From: Callorhinus ursinus
Taxonomy: Eukaryota > Chordata > Mammalia > Carnivora > Otariidae
Reading direction: 5' to 3'
Assembly: GCF_003265705.1 (NCBI RefSeq)
Contig: NW_020312785.1
Coordinates: 127,851,150 to 127,915,149 of the forward strand
Length of the DNA stretch: 64,000 bases
The position numbers and the translations under genes are program-made. Under the pieces are notes generated by a model, which saw nothing but the letters and a program-made list of their open reading frames with translations, had not been told where the DNA came from and ran no database searches. Below are positions 23,859 through 35,275 of this stretch, in pieces; the first letter of the stretch is position 1, and every line of letters starts with the position of its first letter.

Positions 23859-23864
<6 letters not shown>

Positions 23865-24255
23865 AAGAACAGTCATCCATATAAGGGGAGAGGAGGAGAC
23901 ATAAAACAGGCCGTCTTCACAGACAGCATGATCATCTACATAGAAGATGTAATGGACTCAACCAAAGATCAGCTATATTTTTATATACTACAACAAATAA
24001 TAAGAAATTCAAATTAGAAAGTATTATTTATGATGGACTCAAAAATAATGATATTATAAGCAAAAGGTCTATGTACTGAAAACTAAAACATTACTGAAAG
24101 AATTTAAAGAAGATGTAAGTAAGAGTTATACCTTGTTCATGGGTAAGAAGACCAATATTGTTAAGACATAAGTTCTCCTTGAATTGATCTATAGATTCAA
24201 TACAATCCCAATCAAAATTGAAGCAGAACTTTCAAATATAAAACCTCAAGGGATG

Positions 24256-25378
24256 TGTGGGAACTCAGGAATCTTTAAGGTATAAATTCTGGTTCCATGT
24301 AGTACATATTTTTCAAACACTGAGTAGAGACGGTGGGGGGTTATGTTTCTGGTTCCATTTATTCAAACAAATTTGAAGGACTTAAAGAATTTTTTTTTTC
24401 TTGCACAGAGCATGGGTTGTCTTAGTCAAGAGTAAGAGAATCAAGATGCAATACATGTGTTTTACAGAAACGTATACACACATGTATCAAGAATAGGTAG
24501 AAATAGAATATGCCCCCAAAATAAACTTCCTGGTGAAAAAATACTTCCTGGTGAAAAAATACTTCAAAAAAAGTTTCATCATCACATACCCTACCACCTG
24601 AGGTACTCATTCTCAGCCATTTAGTGTCCTGTGTTTCAACTTGGTCCCACACTTACCTACCACATTCATATTGTTGTCTAGCAAAACAAATGCCCTCCAA
24701 TTAATGGAGTACCTCCTCTTCCTTAAAAGATAGCCTACTGGTCAGTGAATGTGCTCTTTGGGGGTTTCACTTCCTACCCCAAATAAGTTAAAGTATTCTT
24801 CTAACCATAAGCAAGTCTCTCCTTCAAAGGATTCTGCTTAAGAAAAAAAAAAAATCTCCTCTGTCATTACTATGTCATTATATGCAATGTAAATAAACAA
24901 TCCTACATGTTATTTATGTAAATGTCCATTGACAAAGTATGCAAACATCAATATTTATAGATACTCACAGCTAAATAGGCACCCTGCTATACATTGGGGG
25001 GGTGGGTAATTGATTCTGTTAGATTGACTCAGAAAGCCTAAATCAAGATGCGTCTATGCATACTTTAGAAGAACTTTGTAAATGGTGGAATCTTGACCAT
25101 CAAATTCAAAGAATTTCCTAGTTTTGTTTTTAGTCCCTTCTGCTCATATCCTAGGCATTACAAGATTACCCATTTATTTCTCCACCCATCACATCACCCT
25201 GTGGGAGAGCTATGCTCCTGGCTGTATGTTTCTTAGACCTTGATTAGAATAACTCACAGTATGGATGAAACCCGATTCTCAGTTCCAATTACAAAAGAAG
25301 AGTTTGGAGATCTCTAATTTCAAAAACTCACACATTTCAATTTTTTAAATATTTCTTCAATTTCTGTATATTTTTCTC
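24256..25378. other. No gene; one small tandem duplication
   Basis: No coding region or named repeat was supported. At 24526-24565 a unit of about 20 bp (ACTTCCTGGTGAAAAAAT) is repeated twice in tandem with no mismatch. Confidence 0.5.
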
Positions 25379-25391
25379 AAAATGGAATTAA

Positions 25392-25586
25392 TTTTTTTTA
25401 AAAGATTTTATTTATTTGACAGGGAGAGACACAGTGAGAGAGGGAACACAAGCAGGGGGAGTGGGAGAGGGAGAAGCAGGCTTCCCGCAGAGCAGGGAGC
25501 CCGATGCAGGGCTCGATCCCAGGACCCTGGGATCATGACCCGAGCCGAAGGCAGATGCTTAGCGAACTGAGCCACCCAGGTGCCCG
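25392..25586 (-). mobile_element. Can-SINE, antisense, with TSD
   Basis: Oligo-T (tail) at the left, GA-rich body and head complement CCACCCAGGTGCCCG at the right. The TSD AAAATGGAATTAA (25379-25391) and AAAATGGAACTAA (25587-25599) differ at one base. The closest relative in the window is 25829-26023, only 240 bp away in the same orientation. Confidence 0.93.
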
Positions 25587-25828
25587 AAAATGGAACTAAA
25601 TTAAGTACATACTGTTTTTATTTAAATAGTGATTAAGTGACTAAGATACTTGTTTTCTTTTCCAAATACAACATGAAACAATCCCAAGGAAAAGGATGAG
25701 CTTTTGCCCAAAATTTGAGTGCAGTTGGCATATTTAACAGCATTAAGTTGGAAAATCACGCTTCCAATCTGAAGCAAACTGTTCCTTATTTGGTTTTAAC
25801 ACAGAGTCATTGAAGCTAGTTTTTTTTT

Positions 25829-26023
25829 CTAAGATTGTATTTATTTTATTTATTTGACAGAGAGAGACACAGCAAGAGAGGGAACACAAGCAGGGGGAGT
25901 GGGAGAGGGAGAAGCAGGCTTCCCGCCGAGCAGAGAGCCAGATGCGGGGCTCAATCCCAGGACCCTGGGATCATGACCTGAGCTGAAGGCAGATGCTTAA
26001 TGACTGAGCCACCCAGGCACCCC
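25829..26023 (-). mobile_element. Can-SINE, antisense, with TSD
   Basis: Same subfamily and orientation as 25392-25586. The flanks GAAGCTAGTTTTTTTT and AAAGTTAGTTTTTTTT show one clear mismatch in the duplicated core. Because the two neighbouring SINEs have different TSDs, they are independent insertions and not a tandem duplication. Confidence 0.92.
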
Positions 26024-26039
26024 AAAGTTAGTTTTTTTT

Positions 26040-26949
26040 AAATAGATAAATAAAAAATTAGGAGTAGGAAAAAAAGTCTTATCTCTAAATTTACCTCTAA
26101 TTTTAAAGGGAGTGAAATGACAATTAAATGCCCCTGAAAGACATATTATTCTCCTTATATTTATATGATGTTTGCAGCCTTCAAAAGATAAAATATGTTC
26201 AAGAGCTTCATTACATTGTTTCAAAAATAATTCATTAAAGTGAATTTTAGCAAATCAAGATATTATAATAATATTATAATAATACTAATGCTTTTCAGGT
26301 GAAAACCTTTGTAATAACAATTATGGAAAGATGATTATTGCTTTCTAAAAGAGCTATTTGGATAATAATATTCTATAATTTGATTTCATCTTTTATTCTG
26401 ATATTTGATCTTTTATATGCAATGTTTTTCAGTATGCAATAAAAATATATTTGTTTATTAAAAAATTATTGTATTTCATATATATGTGTGTATATATATA
26501 GTTTGGAAATGTAGCTTATTTGGTTAAACTTGAACTCAATTCAGTAGTCCTGATATCAAAATCTGCCTTTTATTTATCCAAGTTATTCATTCATTTATTG
26601 ACAATATCCACACAAGCATTAACTTAGCAAATGGATATTGTTAATCTCAGTCATTGGGGGGAAAACAGTATCATTACTGTCGAATTACTGACAGCATGGT
26701 GTCTGGTCAAATTAAGTAAGTTTGCTGTTTCATAATAAATCAAGTTAATGGTATGCTATGCAAATGTGTTAAAATTAATCTTTCAATGGTATAAAATCAT
26801 TACTTGAAATGACATAGCTTAATGACCAAAAAAGTATTCATTGGTCCTACCTAAAATCTTGATCTGGGCCAGTCAAAACAGATTGTGAACTGTGTTACTT
26901 AACACTAAAAAAGATGTATCTGGGTTTAAGTAAAATATTTTTCATGTCA

Positions 26950-26950
<1 letters not shown>
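26040..26950. other. No feature recognised (very AT-rich)
   Basis: High AT content with small ATA/TAT runs. No repeat family or exon was recognised. Confidence 0.45.

Positions 26951-26951
<1 letters not shown>

Positions 26952-26982
<31 letters not shown>
26952..26982 (+). repeat. (GT)n microsatellite
   Basis: About 15 uninterrupted GT units. Confidence 0.96.
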
Positions 26983-26985
<3 letters not shown>

Positions 26986-27044
26986 TACAAGACAAAAGGA
27001 AGCAAAAAAGAACTAAAAGCCATATTCACATCCTGATGTGCATC

Positions 27045-27430
27045 AATTTGTTTATTGAGTGCTTACCATAGATTAGGCACTTTGAGAGATGCTAGGGATT
27101 TAAAAACAAGCATAACAGATCCTGTTTCTGCAAGTATAAAACTAAGTCTTTTAGACAATGCAGTGATTGGGGAGAATGGTTAGAAAGAAGAAATTTCTCC
27201 TCCAGTTTGATAAGTGTGGCGAGTGATGCCGTGCAAAAACACCAAAGAGGAAGGTATAGGAAATTCCTGAAGACAATGATGATGAAGCTGAGTCCTTAGG
27301 ATGAAGAGGTGGGGAACAGGAAAAGAGTGAGTGTCTGGGTAGAGCTGATTATGTGATGGGACTTGGGTGAGCTTGTCCCAGGTAGAGTGAAGAGTTTGTG
27401 TAAAGGCTCAGTGGTAAACCATCATTGATT
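27045..27430 (+). mobile_element. Ancient high-copy mammalian repeat, family not assigned
   Basis: TTTATTGAGTGCTTACCATA followed by AGGCACTTTGAGAGATGCTA and later GGTAGAGTGAAGAGTTTGTG matches the same old repeat class seen at 54530-54790 (start) and 17860-18440 (middle). It continues to the right of the SINE at 27449 (GGCCTTGAGTACAATG). Confidence 0.5.
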
Positions 27431-27448
27431 TTAGGAATTTTAGTATGG

Positions 27449-27607
27449 GGGCACCTGGGTGGCTCAGTCATTTAAGCCTCTGACTTTTGATTTCGGCTCA
27501 GGACATGATTTCAGGGTTGTGAGATCAAGTCCTGTATTGGGCTCACAGGCTGGGCATGGAGCCTGCTTAAGATTTTCTCTCTCTCTCTCTCTTAAAAAAA
27601 AAAAAAA
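27449..27607 (+). mobile_element. Can-SINE, short variant, perfect 14-bp TSD
   Basis: Head GGGGCACCTGGGTGGCTCAG with the older-type middle (TCTGACTTTTGATTTCGGCT) and a shortened CT region before the A-tail. The TSD GAATTTTAGTATGG is identical at 27435-27448 and 27608-27621. A perfect TSD around an older subtype is slightly unusual. Confidence 0.93.
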
Positions 27608-27659
27608 GAATTTTAGTATGGAAAGGGCCTTGAGTACAATGACGAAATAGTAAGGAAAA

Positions 27660-28835
27660 GAACTAAAGCAGGGACTGAGTTTTTATATTCTATTATTCTT
27701 TTCCCTTACCATAATTCCCACATTATTAATCTCGACCTACAGTTGAATGAATTCGTGAGCCATCCCAAGTCCTTCCAACATAGTCTCTTTATCTTTGGCT
27801 GGGTAATGTTTAACATCTGGTTTCTTTGAGAAAATTTGTATGATCAAAAGTGTTTGCTGCCTTTATACTTGAATGTCCATTTGGCTAATTATAAACTCTA
27901 GAATATGTCATGTTTCTTTTCCTTAAAGATTTTGAAGGCATTTTATCACTATGTTGTTGTGTGAGAAAGCTGAAGGCCAGATTTGTGTTGTCTGATATGG
28001 TTGGTTGTCTTATCAAATTTTCTACAGAATGTTGAGGAAACTTTTATCATGCTAGCAGACTCTAAATTTATTGATAATATATTTTTAATAGAACAGTATG
28101 TAAAAGATGAAGGTTTCTAAGAAACAATCATCAGTCAGAAGAGTTGGGCAAAGTTCCACTGCCTAGAAAACTGAAGGACCATGATTCCCTGAGACACTGC
28201 TCTATGTCTATTGCAGGGATGCAAATTTACAAACATCAGATTCAAGGTGAAGATAAAATATATTTCTTCACATTTCCTGAACTAATTTATCCTCTTCGGA
28301 ACTCTTTATTAACTATCAGGGAAATAAAAAGCTCTCAATTAATGATATTTCTACCTCATTCTAGTCAGTGTCCTCTTAGCTTAAAAAAATTCCTTTCAGG
28401 AAAATGTTGTCAGTTTTCAAAGTTTCCCTCACTCCATTTTCCCTTCCTTAATGGCACCTGTAAATACAGGAGTAGGTTTGGGGTGGGGAGGGCTTCTTAC
28501 ATATTTCTGGAACATGAATAAGATCTTAGATCTGCCCGTTTTTTATGCAGGTCTTTCGAAGTATCTTTTGTTTCCCTCCACAGGTGAACTTTGCCTTTGT
28601 CTCTTGGCCTCTGCTTCCCTAACCCCCACCACCACTGGTGGAAGTGTGGAGACTGTCTATCAATAGGCAGAGAATTTATATAAATAGGTAAATATATAAA
28701 AGGTAAAGAAACTAATCAGAAGTCTATTTTAATAGTCCAGGAAAGAAATGGAGATATTCTTTACTAAGGAAGTGGTAGTAGGAATCCAGACACAAAAATT
28801 ACAAATATTGTTTTATTTAACAATAAATAAATAAA
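27660..28835. other. No gene recognised; possible old antisense L1
   Basis: The part at 27740-28040 has phrases (TTGAAGGCATTTTATCACTA, AAAGCTGAAGGCCAGATTTG) resembling the complement of an old L1 segment, at low confidence. The 125-codon ORF at 28144-28521 and its neighbour at 28451-28666 show no recognisable motif. Confidence 0.35.
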
Positions 28836-28841
28836 ATAATA

Positions 28842-29034
28842 GGAGTGCCTGGGTGGCTCAGTCATTAAGCGTCTGCCTTCAGCTCAGGTCATGATCCCAG
28901 AGTCCTGGGATCAAGCCCCACATCTGGCTCCCTTGCGGGAAGCCTGCTTCTCCCTCTCCCACTCCCCCTACTTGTGTTCCCTCTCTTGCTGTCTCTCTGT
29001 CAAATAAATAAATAAAATCTTGAAAAAAAAAAAA
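28842..29034 (+). mobile_element. Can-SINE
   Basis: Head GGAGTGCCTGGGTGGCTCAG, tRNA-like part with a small deletion before the CT body (CTCCCTTGCGGGAAGCCTGC), and a tail with AATAAATAAATAAAATCTTG and oligo-A. I could not find a convincing TSD; the left flank is itself A/T-rich. Confidence 0.9.
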
Positions 29035-29035
29035 C

Positions 29036-29900
29036 CAACAACAACAACGGTAACTATGTGGCTCTGAGTGGCATGTACTATCATACCTACAAAGTAGGTA
29101 AGAAAATAGGTTCAGAGAAACTTAATAAATTGTGCAAAACCTCACAGTTGATACATTGATCTACCTGACCATTAAAGAACATGTGCATGAATGAGTTTCT
29201 TTACTGGTCAATCGGTGGATCAAGGAATCAACAGAAGACATTTATGTCTGGGAGCTCAGCGGAGAGGACCATCAGCATACATGTGGTGCCTGACTCTTGA
29301 AGCCCCAGTAGGTGATACTGCCCAGCAAATATCTGCAGAATGAGCTAAGAAGAAAAAAATTTAAAAGGCTAATGTGAAAGGGCATGGGAAATGCTATTAG
29401 GATAGTCAAATTTAGGCTATTTATATTATCATTTCTAAACTTTTACCCTAAAGAAATTCTGTGAGTGGAGCTTAACCTCAGTTTGTTTACCATTTAGTGA
29501 GCCACAGCTCAAGATGAGCCTCAATTCCTAGTCCTGCCTGAGAGAATTCGGTCAAATCACACCATTTTACCAGTCAGGTTGCTTTGTTTTAACTGTCCAG
29601 AGCCAGGTAGTGCTCAATTGAAGGCAGGGTCTGAATTTTCCTGTCATTCAGTATTCTAATTGTTGGGTATTAAAATTCTAAACAGTCTATAGGATGCTTT
29701 GGTTTGTTTACTCAGTTTAATGATTTGGCTATTCTCTCCTCCTTGTATGTTCAAATTTAATCTGAATTCCAGTGACATGCTTTGATTAAAAGATAATGAC
29801 TTTAGGACCATGAGAAATTTAAAATGAATCAGGTGTTAACATCACACAAACTATTCCAACTTTGATACTAAACGTGAATGACTCTCAAAGAAAATAACAA
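29036..29900. other. No feature recognised
   Basis: No repeat family or exon supported. Confidence 0.45.
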
Positions 29901-29920
29901 TTTAAAAAATCCTTATCTTA

Positions 29921-30105
29921 GGGTGCCTGGGTGGCTCAGTTGGTTAAGCGGCTGCCTTTGGCTCAGGTCATGATCCCAGGGTCCTGAGATCGAGCCCCTG
30001 CATCGGGCTCCCTGCTTGGCGGGGAGCCTGCTTCTCCCTCTTCCTCTGCCTGCCACTCCCCTCTGCCTGTGCTCTCTCTGTCAAATAAATAAATAAAACC
30101 TTAAA
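29921..30105 (+). mobile_element. Can-SINE with TSD
   Basis: Head GGGTGCCTGGGTGGCTCAG at 29921, CT body and A-tail. The flanks AAAAATCCTTATCTTA and AAAAATCCTTGTCTTG match at 14 of 16 positions. Confidence 0.93.
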
Positions 30106-31014
30106 AAAAAATCCTTGTCTTGGACTAAGCCTCTTTGAAGTCAAATTAGCTTTCTTATACCTATTGAATCAAGATTTAGAAGGATGTTTGTTTTTATGAA
30201 TTTCCCCCACTTAGTACTGTCCTACAAAGAAATAATATCTGTATGTGTCACTGGCATAGCTCTATGCATTGCTTTTAAGTCACTCCCCTTCATGGCATTA
30301 AATGAAAACACTGCCTTTCATAAAAATAATTTGTAAAAAAATTAAAAATACAAAGGAAAATTAACACAATGAAATACCACTACATACCTATTAGGATGGT
30401 CAAAATCTAGAACACTGACATCACCAAATACTGGTGAGGATGTGGAGCAACAGGAACTCTCATTCCTTACTGTTGAAAACTTAAAACAGTACAGCCACTT
30501 TAAAGACAGTTTGATGGTTTCTTACAAAACTAAACACACTTGTACCATATGATCCAGTAATCACACTCCTTGCTATCTTCCCTAAAAAGTTGAAAACTTC
30601 TGTCTACACAAGAGCCTGCCCATGAATGTTTATAACAGCTTTATTCATAATTTTCCAAACATGGAAAGTAACCAAGATGTCCTTCAACAGATGGATGTAC
30701 AAACAAATTGTGGAATTCATACATTGGAATATTAATCAGCACTAAAAAGAAATAAGATATCAAGCCACAAGAAAACATGGAGGAAACTTAAACACATATT
30801 GCTAAGTGAAAGAAATCAATCTGAAAAGGTCATGTACTGTAAGTTACAACATTCTAGGAAAGACAAAACTATGGGTGGCAAAACTGTGGTTTCAGTTTAG
30901 GAGGAGGAAGGGAAGGAGGGATGAACAGGTAGACCACAGGGGATTTTTATGGCAGTGAAACCATTCTATATAATGATGGAAACATGCCTGTGCATACTTA
31001 TTAAAACTCATAGA

Positions 31015-31219
31015 GGGGCGCCTGGGTGGCTCAGTCGGTTAAGTGTCCACCTTTGGCTTAGATCATGATCTCAGAATCCTGGAATTGAGCCCTGTATTGG
31101 GCTCCTTGCTGAGAGGGGGAGTCTGCTTCTCCCTCTCTCTGCCCTTCCCCCTCACTCGTGCTCACCTTCTCTCTCTCGCTCATCTCTCTCTCTCAAATAA
31201 ATAAAATCTTAAAAATATA
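31015..31219 (+). mobile_element. Can-SINE (first of a head-to-tail pair)
   Basis: Head GGGGCGCCTGGGTGGCTCAG, long CT region and A-rich tail with AATAAATAAAATC. Its right TSD appears to have been the site of the next SINE: the left flank AAACTCATAGA resembles the sequence rebuilt across the second insertion. Confidence 0.88.
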
Positions 31220-31231
31220 AACAACCTTATT

Positions 31232-31428
31232 GGGGCAGCTGGGTGGTTCAGTCATTAAGCATCTGCCTTCGGATCAGGTCATGATCCCGGGATCCTGGGA
31301 TCAGTCCCCACATCAGGCTCCCTGCTCGGCCAGGAGCCTGCTTCTCCCTCTTCCACTCCCCCTGCTTGTGTTCCCTCTCTAGCTGTCTCTCTGTCAAGTA
31401 AATAAATAAAATCTTAAAAAAAAAAAAA
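31232..31428 (+). mobile_element. Can-SINE (second of a head-to-tail pair)
   Basis: Head GGGGCAGCTGGGTGGTTCAG, body and A-tail. The short TSD AACCTTAT is at about 31223-31230 and 31429-31436. The body differs from its neighbour's, so the pair arose from separate insertions. Confidence 0.88.
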
Positions 31429-31649
31429 ACCTTATAGAATGTACTGCAAAAACAGAGAGATCAAATATTAAGTATAAACTTTAGTTAATAATGATATATC
31501 AATTTTGGTTCATCAATTACAGCCAATGCATCCACCACACTAATGCAAAATACTAATAAGGGAAAATGGAAGGGGGTGACAAGGTACATGGGAATTCTAC
31601 TCTCCACCTATGTTTCTGTGGACTTCTTCTCTAAAAAATAACATCTATT

Positions 31650-32740
31650 AATTTAGAAAATACGGAGAGAAGACCCCACTTCCCATATAATCCCATCTAC
31701 AAAGTATATCAGTGTATTATTTTCTTTCAATAGAGTTTAAAATAAATATTTCCTTTTTGCTCATTTCTTGACAATGTAGTTAACATTTGAAAAGAATGTT
31801 ATTGAAATGATCACCACTAGATGTGTAACTTCTGTCATTTCTAGGCACTGGGAGAGACCCTTGCGACAAGATACAGCCTAGTGTCCATATGTCCTGCAGT
31901 TACCCACTGATATGTATTCACAGATGATAAGCAAAATAGCAGAACATATAAGAGTTTCAAAATGGAAAAAAAACAATTTGTCCAACATAATAAAAGCCCT
32001 CCTGATCCAAATTCTCATCTCAGATGAATAGTACTGTTCTTAAAAAGTCAACCATGGTGTTGTAATAGATTTTTTGAGATACAAAAATTCATGCCCTAAA
32101 CATAAAATGAGTAGCAGACACTTTTGTTTAAGCTTAAGAGGAAGAAAGGAAAAGCTGTTTTATCTTGCATGCTGCATAAATAAATTGTACGCAACACTGA
32201 TGATAAACTAATTGTGTCATATTTTGTCTTCTCTTTTGACATTATGTCCCACTAATTTTTATTATATTTAGTAATAGTATGAGATGTCTGTCACATTGGG
32301 TGTTTATCTAGCACTTGCTGATGTTTATGGACATTTTATACTGGAGGCTTTTGTTGATTAATCAAATGCATGTTGAATCACAGAGCAGAGAAATATATTC
32401 ATCTTACTGTTAGAATAATTAAAAGTAGGTTAATCAAAAACATCACACAAGTTTTTCTTAGATACTGCTAATCCAAAGAGATTTAGGCAATCCCAGAATA
32501 GGTTCAATTATTATCCAAAAATATATGGGAAAATGTATTTTTCTTTCTTGTTCATAGGGCTACTATATCCAACTCAGAAAGGTAGAAAACAAGTTCCAAA
32601 TTTTATTTTTGTGAAATATGATTACAAATAACATATATATAATCCAAAATATATGCAAACTACATGTACTATATGCATAAAATTTGATTTGTTATAGCAA
32701 AATTTCTCTAAATAAATATAGTATAATGAATGAGTATTTC
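31650..32740. other. No feature recognised
   Basis: AT-rich sequence. No supported gene or repeat. Confidence 0.45.
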
Positions 32741-32744
32741 CTAT

Positions 32745-32940
32745 ATTCTAAGGGCTTCTCATATACTAGCTTGTTTAATCTTCACAAACACCTTATGAAA
32801 TATGTATGCTTACTTACTCTGCTTTACAGATGAGGAAACTGATTAACAGGAATTCAAGTGACATGTTCAAGGTCATGTCAAGTGACTAGAGAACGAGGAT
32901 TCAAACCCAGGCACAAATGGACTCCAATATTGGTCCTCAT
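32745..32940 (-). mobile_element. MIR element, antisense
   Basis: TTTAATCTTCACAAACACC, CTTTACAGATGAGGAAACTG and GAGGATTCAAACCCAGGCA occur in the order expected for the complement of MIR. The match is good in the core. The ORF at 32858-33286 crosses this element and an L1 and is not a gene. Confidence 0.85.
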
Positions 32941-33364
32941 AACCCATACATTATACTTAACGAATACCCAAAACAAACAGTTTGCAGACATTCAGAGAAC
33001 ACCACCAAAAGAGTCCAAAGTGAGTCACAGCAAATTTTTCATAGCCATAGAAGAAATCTTATATTCCCCACAAGGAAACATGATTTTGTATCTACTCAAT
33101 GTTTTTTATTTTTTTAAGTTTTTATTTAAATTCTGGTTAGTTACCATACAGTGTAATATTAGTTTCGGGTATATAATACAGGGATTCAACACTTCCATAC
33201 AACACCCAGTGCTCATCACAGTAAGTGCTCTCCTAATCCCCTTCACCTATTTAACCCAATCCCCTCACCCACCTCCCTTCTGGTAACTGTCAGTTTGTAT
33301 AGTTACGAGTCTGTTTCTTGGTTTGCCTCTCTGTCTTTCTCTCTCTCTCATTTTCCCTTTGCTT

Positions 33365-33558
33365 TTTTTCTAAAGATTTTATTTATTTATTTGAGAGAGA
33401 GAGAATGAGAGATAGAGAGCACGAGAGGGAAGAGGGTCCGAGGGAGAAGCAGACTCCCTGCTGAGCAGGGAGCCCGATGTGGGACTCGATCCTGGGACTC
33501 TGGGATCATGACCTGAGCCGAAGGCAGTCGCTTAACCAACTGAGCCACCCAAGCGCCC
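33365..33558 (-). mobile_element. Can-SINE, antisense, inside the antisense L1
   Basis: Tail complement at the left, head complement CCACCCAAGCGCCC ending at 33558. The TSD TCCCTTTGCTT is found at 33354-33364 and 33560-33570 without mismatch. Confidence 0.93.
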
Positions 33559-33720
33559 GTCCCTTTGCTTGTTTTTGTTTCTTAAATTTCACATGAGTGA
33601 AATCATATCATATTTGTCTTTCTCTTATTTTGTTTAGCATAATACTCTCTAGCTCCATCCGTGTCATTGCAAATGGCAAGATTTCATTCTTTTTTATGGT
33701 TGAGTAATATCCTATTGTGT

Positions 33721-33723
33721 ATA

Positions 33724-33767
<44 letters not shown>
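33721..33767 (+). repeat. (TG)n(TA)n compound microsatellite at an L1 ORF2 site
   Basis: A TG run leads into about 14 TA units and then ACACAAAC. It occupies the place where the L1 ORF2 complement normally has a short TGTGTATATA stretch, just upstream of the MEYY codons. Confidence 0.93.
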
Positions 33768-33779
33768 AACACCACATAA

Positions 33780-34349
33780 TATTAAAGGGGACTCTGAGTT
33801 CCAAGGAGAGACCAAAAGTGACAAAGACAAGAAAGGATCAGAGAAAATCTCCAGAAATGATGACCAAACAAGTAATAAAATGGCAATACATATCTATCAA
33901 TAATTATATCTAACCAATTTTAAGGTTTGAAGTTTCTAGAATCACTGGTTTAAACACTTTGCTAGAATGAAAGATATGATTTTAACCCAGTGTTCCTCAA
34001 TTTATGATGTACTTCTACTAGTGCAGTAGAAATCTCAAAGAGAATATCCCTAAGGCCTTTTGAGATAAAACCCAGATTCCTATTTTCCTTTTTTAGAAGC
34101 TAAGTCAATGAAGTTTGCTAAAAAAAAAAAGGGAAAGTATGAGAAAAGGAATATTTCTTGTACAATTATATCAAATGCTGGTTATCCACTATTACTATTG
34201 TTGTTATAAAATCATTAATTGAACATTTATCATCTAGAGAGATACAGAAACAAGAATACAGATTAGAGATGAAGAGAAATAGTTACAAGTAGACAGAGAT
34301 ATAGAAAATAGACACATAAGTGATAAATAATAGATTTAATAAACAGTTG
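33780..34349. other. No feature recognised
   Basis: No supported gene or repeat. Confidence 0.45.
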
Positions 34350-34505
34350 GATACTCAAAACAACCCTGTGAGGAAGGTTTACCATTTCCACTTTACAGAT
34401 GAGGAAGCACAGAAAAGTAAAGTAATTTGCTCAAGTTTACATAGCTGGTAAATTTGGCTGGGATTCCAACCCAGGGCTGTAAAGTTTCTTTGCCATGTAT
34501 ACACT
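34350..34505 (-). mobile_element. MIR element, antisense
   Basis: CAAAACAACCCTGTGAGGAA, CTTTACAGATGAGGAAGCAC, AGTAATTTGCTCAAGTTTAC and GGATTCCAACCCAGGGCTG follow the complement of MIR through its core. Confidence 0.85.
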
Positions 34506-35052
34506 AACTTACTTTGATATTTTTATTGCTAGCAAAGAAATAAAAAGAGGAACAGGCAACAGGTATGGTAAAAGACCTAGTCCTTTGCCTCTCTATTCAA
34601 TGCACTATAGAGAATGATAAAAGTGAATGTGAGCACTCATAGATGTTAATGATGAATCTCTGGGTGTATGTACACCGAGAAGATAAACCAGGGAACAGTC
34701 AAGTTGGGGATTTGCCTGTAAGAGGAAGCTGAAACAGGGAAACTAGCACTGGGATGGGGGGAAGGAACTAGCAGATGTTAGGATTTTTCTTTTCCTTTTC
34801 TTTGTCACTTATAAAAGACTCTGAGATAAGTCTAGAAGTAAAGAGAGGGATTGAGAATTTAGCTTCAGCACCTGAAATGATTAAAGAAAAGGGAGAAGAA
34901 AACTGAAGGCCAACAAGGAATAGGAGTATGAAAAGTTACCAACCCTCATGGCCACCCAATGAGAGAAGAGAATGCCTATCCATGGCATAAGTGGGCCCAG
35001 ATGCTTAAATATCTTTGCAAATTAATATACATGGTAGAGAATGACTTTAAAA

Positions 35053-35275
35053 TATTGGTTCTCAACTTGGGATGATTTTGTCCCCATCCCCACCCAGAAC
35101 ATTTGAATATGTCTGGAGACATTTTTGGTGGTTGAGACTCAGAGAGAAGTGCTATTGGTATTTGTGCATAGAGGCCAGAAAGGCTGCTCAACATCCTAAA
35201 ATGCACTGGACAGGTCCTCAACATAAAGAATTATCCAGCCTGAAGTGTCAATGGTGTCACTGTTGAGAACTCTTG
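35053..35275 (+). mobile_element. MER20-type hAT-Charlie DNA transposon, near full length
   Basis: The terminal motifs GGTTCTCAAC (35057-35066) and GTTGAGAAC (35262-35270) form inverted ends. The interior has ATGTCTGGAGACATTTTTGG, TGCTCAACATCCTAAAATGC and AAGAATTATCCAGCCTGAAG. Length (about 220 bp) and order fit MER20 as I remember it. It is non-autonomous and codes nothing; the ORFs overlapping it on both strands are chance. Confidence 0.8.

Larger units (their letters stand above)
20930..24255 (+). mobile_element. Ancient L1 (L1M-type), decayed, with nested SINE
   Basis: The left part (20930-21600) resembles an old L1 5'/ORF1 region (ACTAGGCATGTACAGAAGC ... TGACAGACAAGGAGATT). The right part resembles ORF2, including the RT catalytic region TTCACAGACAGCATGATC near 23915, where the usual Asp-Asp pair reads Asp-Ser. 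Many stops and indels are present. A SINE interrupts it at 22971-23166. It also contains AC, CAAAA and GA microsatellites. Subfamily and ends are approximate. Confidence 0.75.
30340..31650 (+). mobile_element. Old L1 3' part, interrupted by two SINEs
   Basis: ATGAAATACCACTACATACC, GGTGAGGATGTGGAGCAACA and GGAATATTAATCAGCACTAA are the familiar DNA of the ORF2 C-terminus in old L1s. A diverged 3' UTR follows, resuming after the SINEs at about 31437 and ending near 31650. No long ORF remains. The SINEs lie at 31015-31219 and 31232-31428. Confidence 0.8.
33107..33778 (-). mobile_element. Old L1 3' end, antisense, split by a SINE
   Basis: Reading the minus strand, the part at about 33600-33778 is the end of ORF2 (complement of TAGCTCCATCCGTGTCATTG). 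It is followed by a 3' UTR with the complement of ACACCCAGTGCTCATCACAG and an A-rich end at 33107-33125. A SINE lies at 33365-33558. The upstream (ORF2) end has grown into a TG/TA microsatellite at 33721-33767. Confidence 0.88.

Noticed and set aside
28144..28666. Overlapping 125- and 71-codon plus-strand ORFs as a possible gene
   Set aside because: No recognisable domain, and length within chance expectation. I saw no splice or promoter context.
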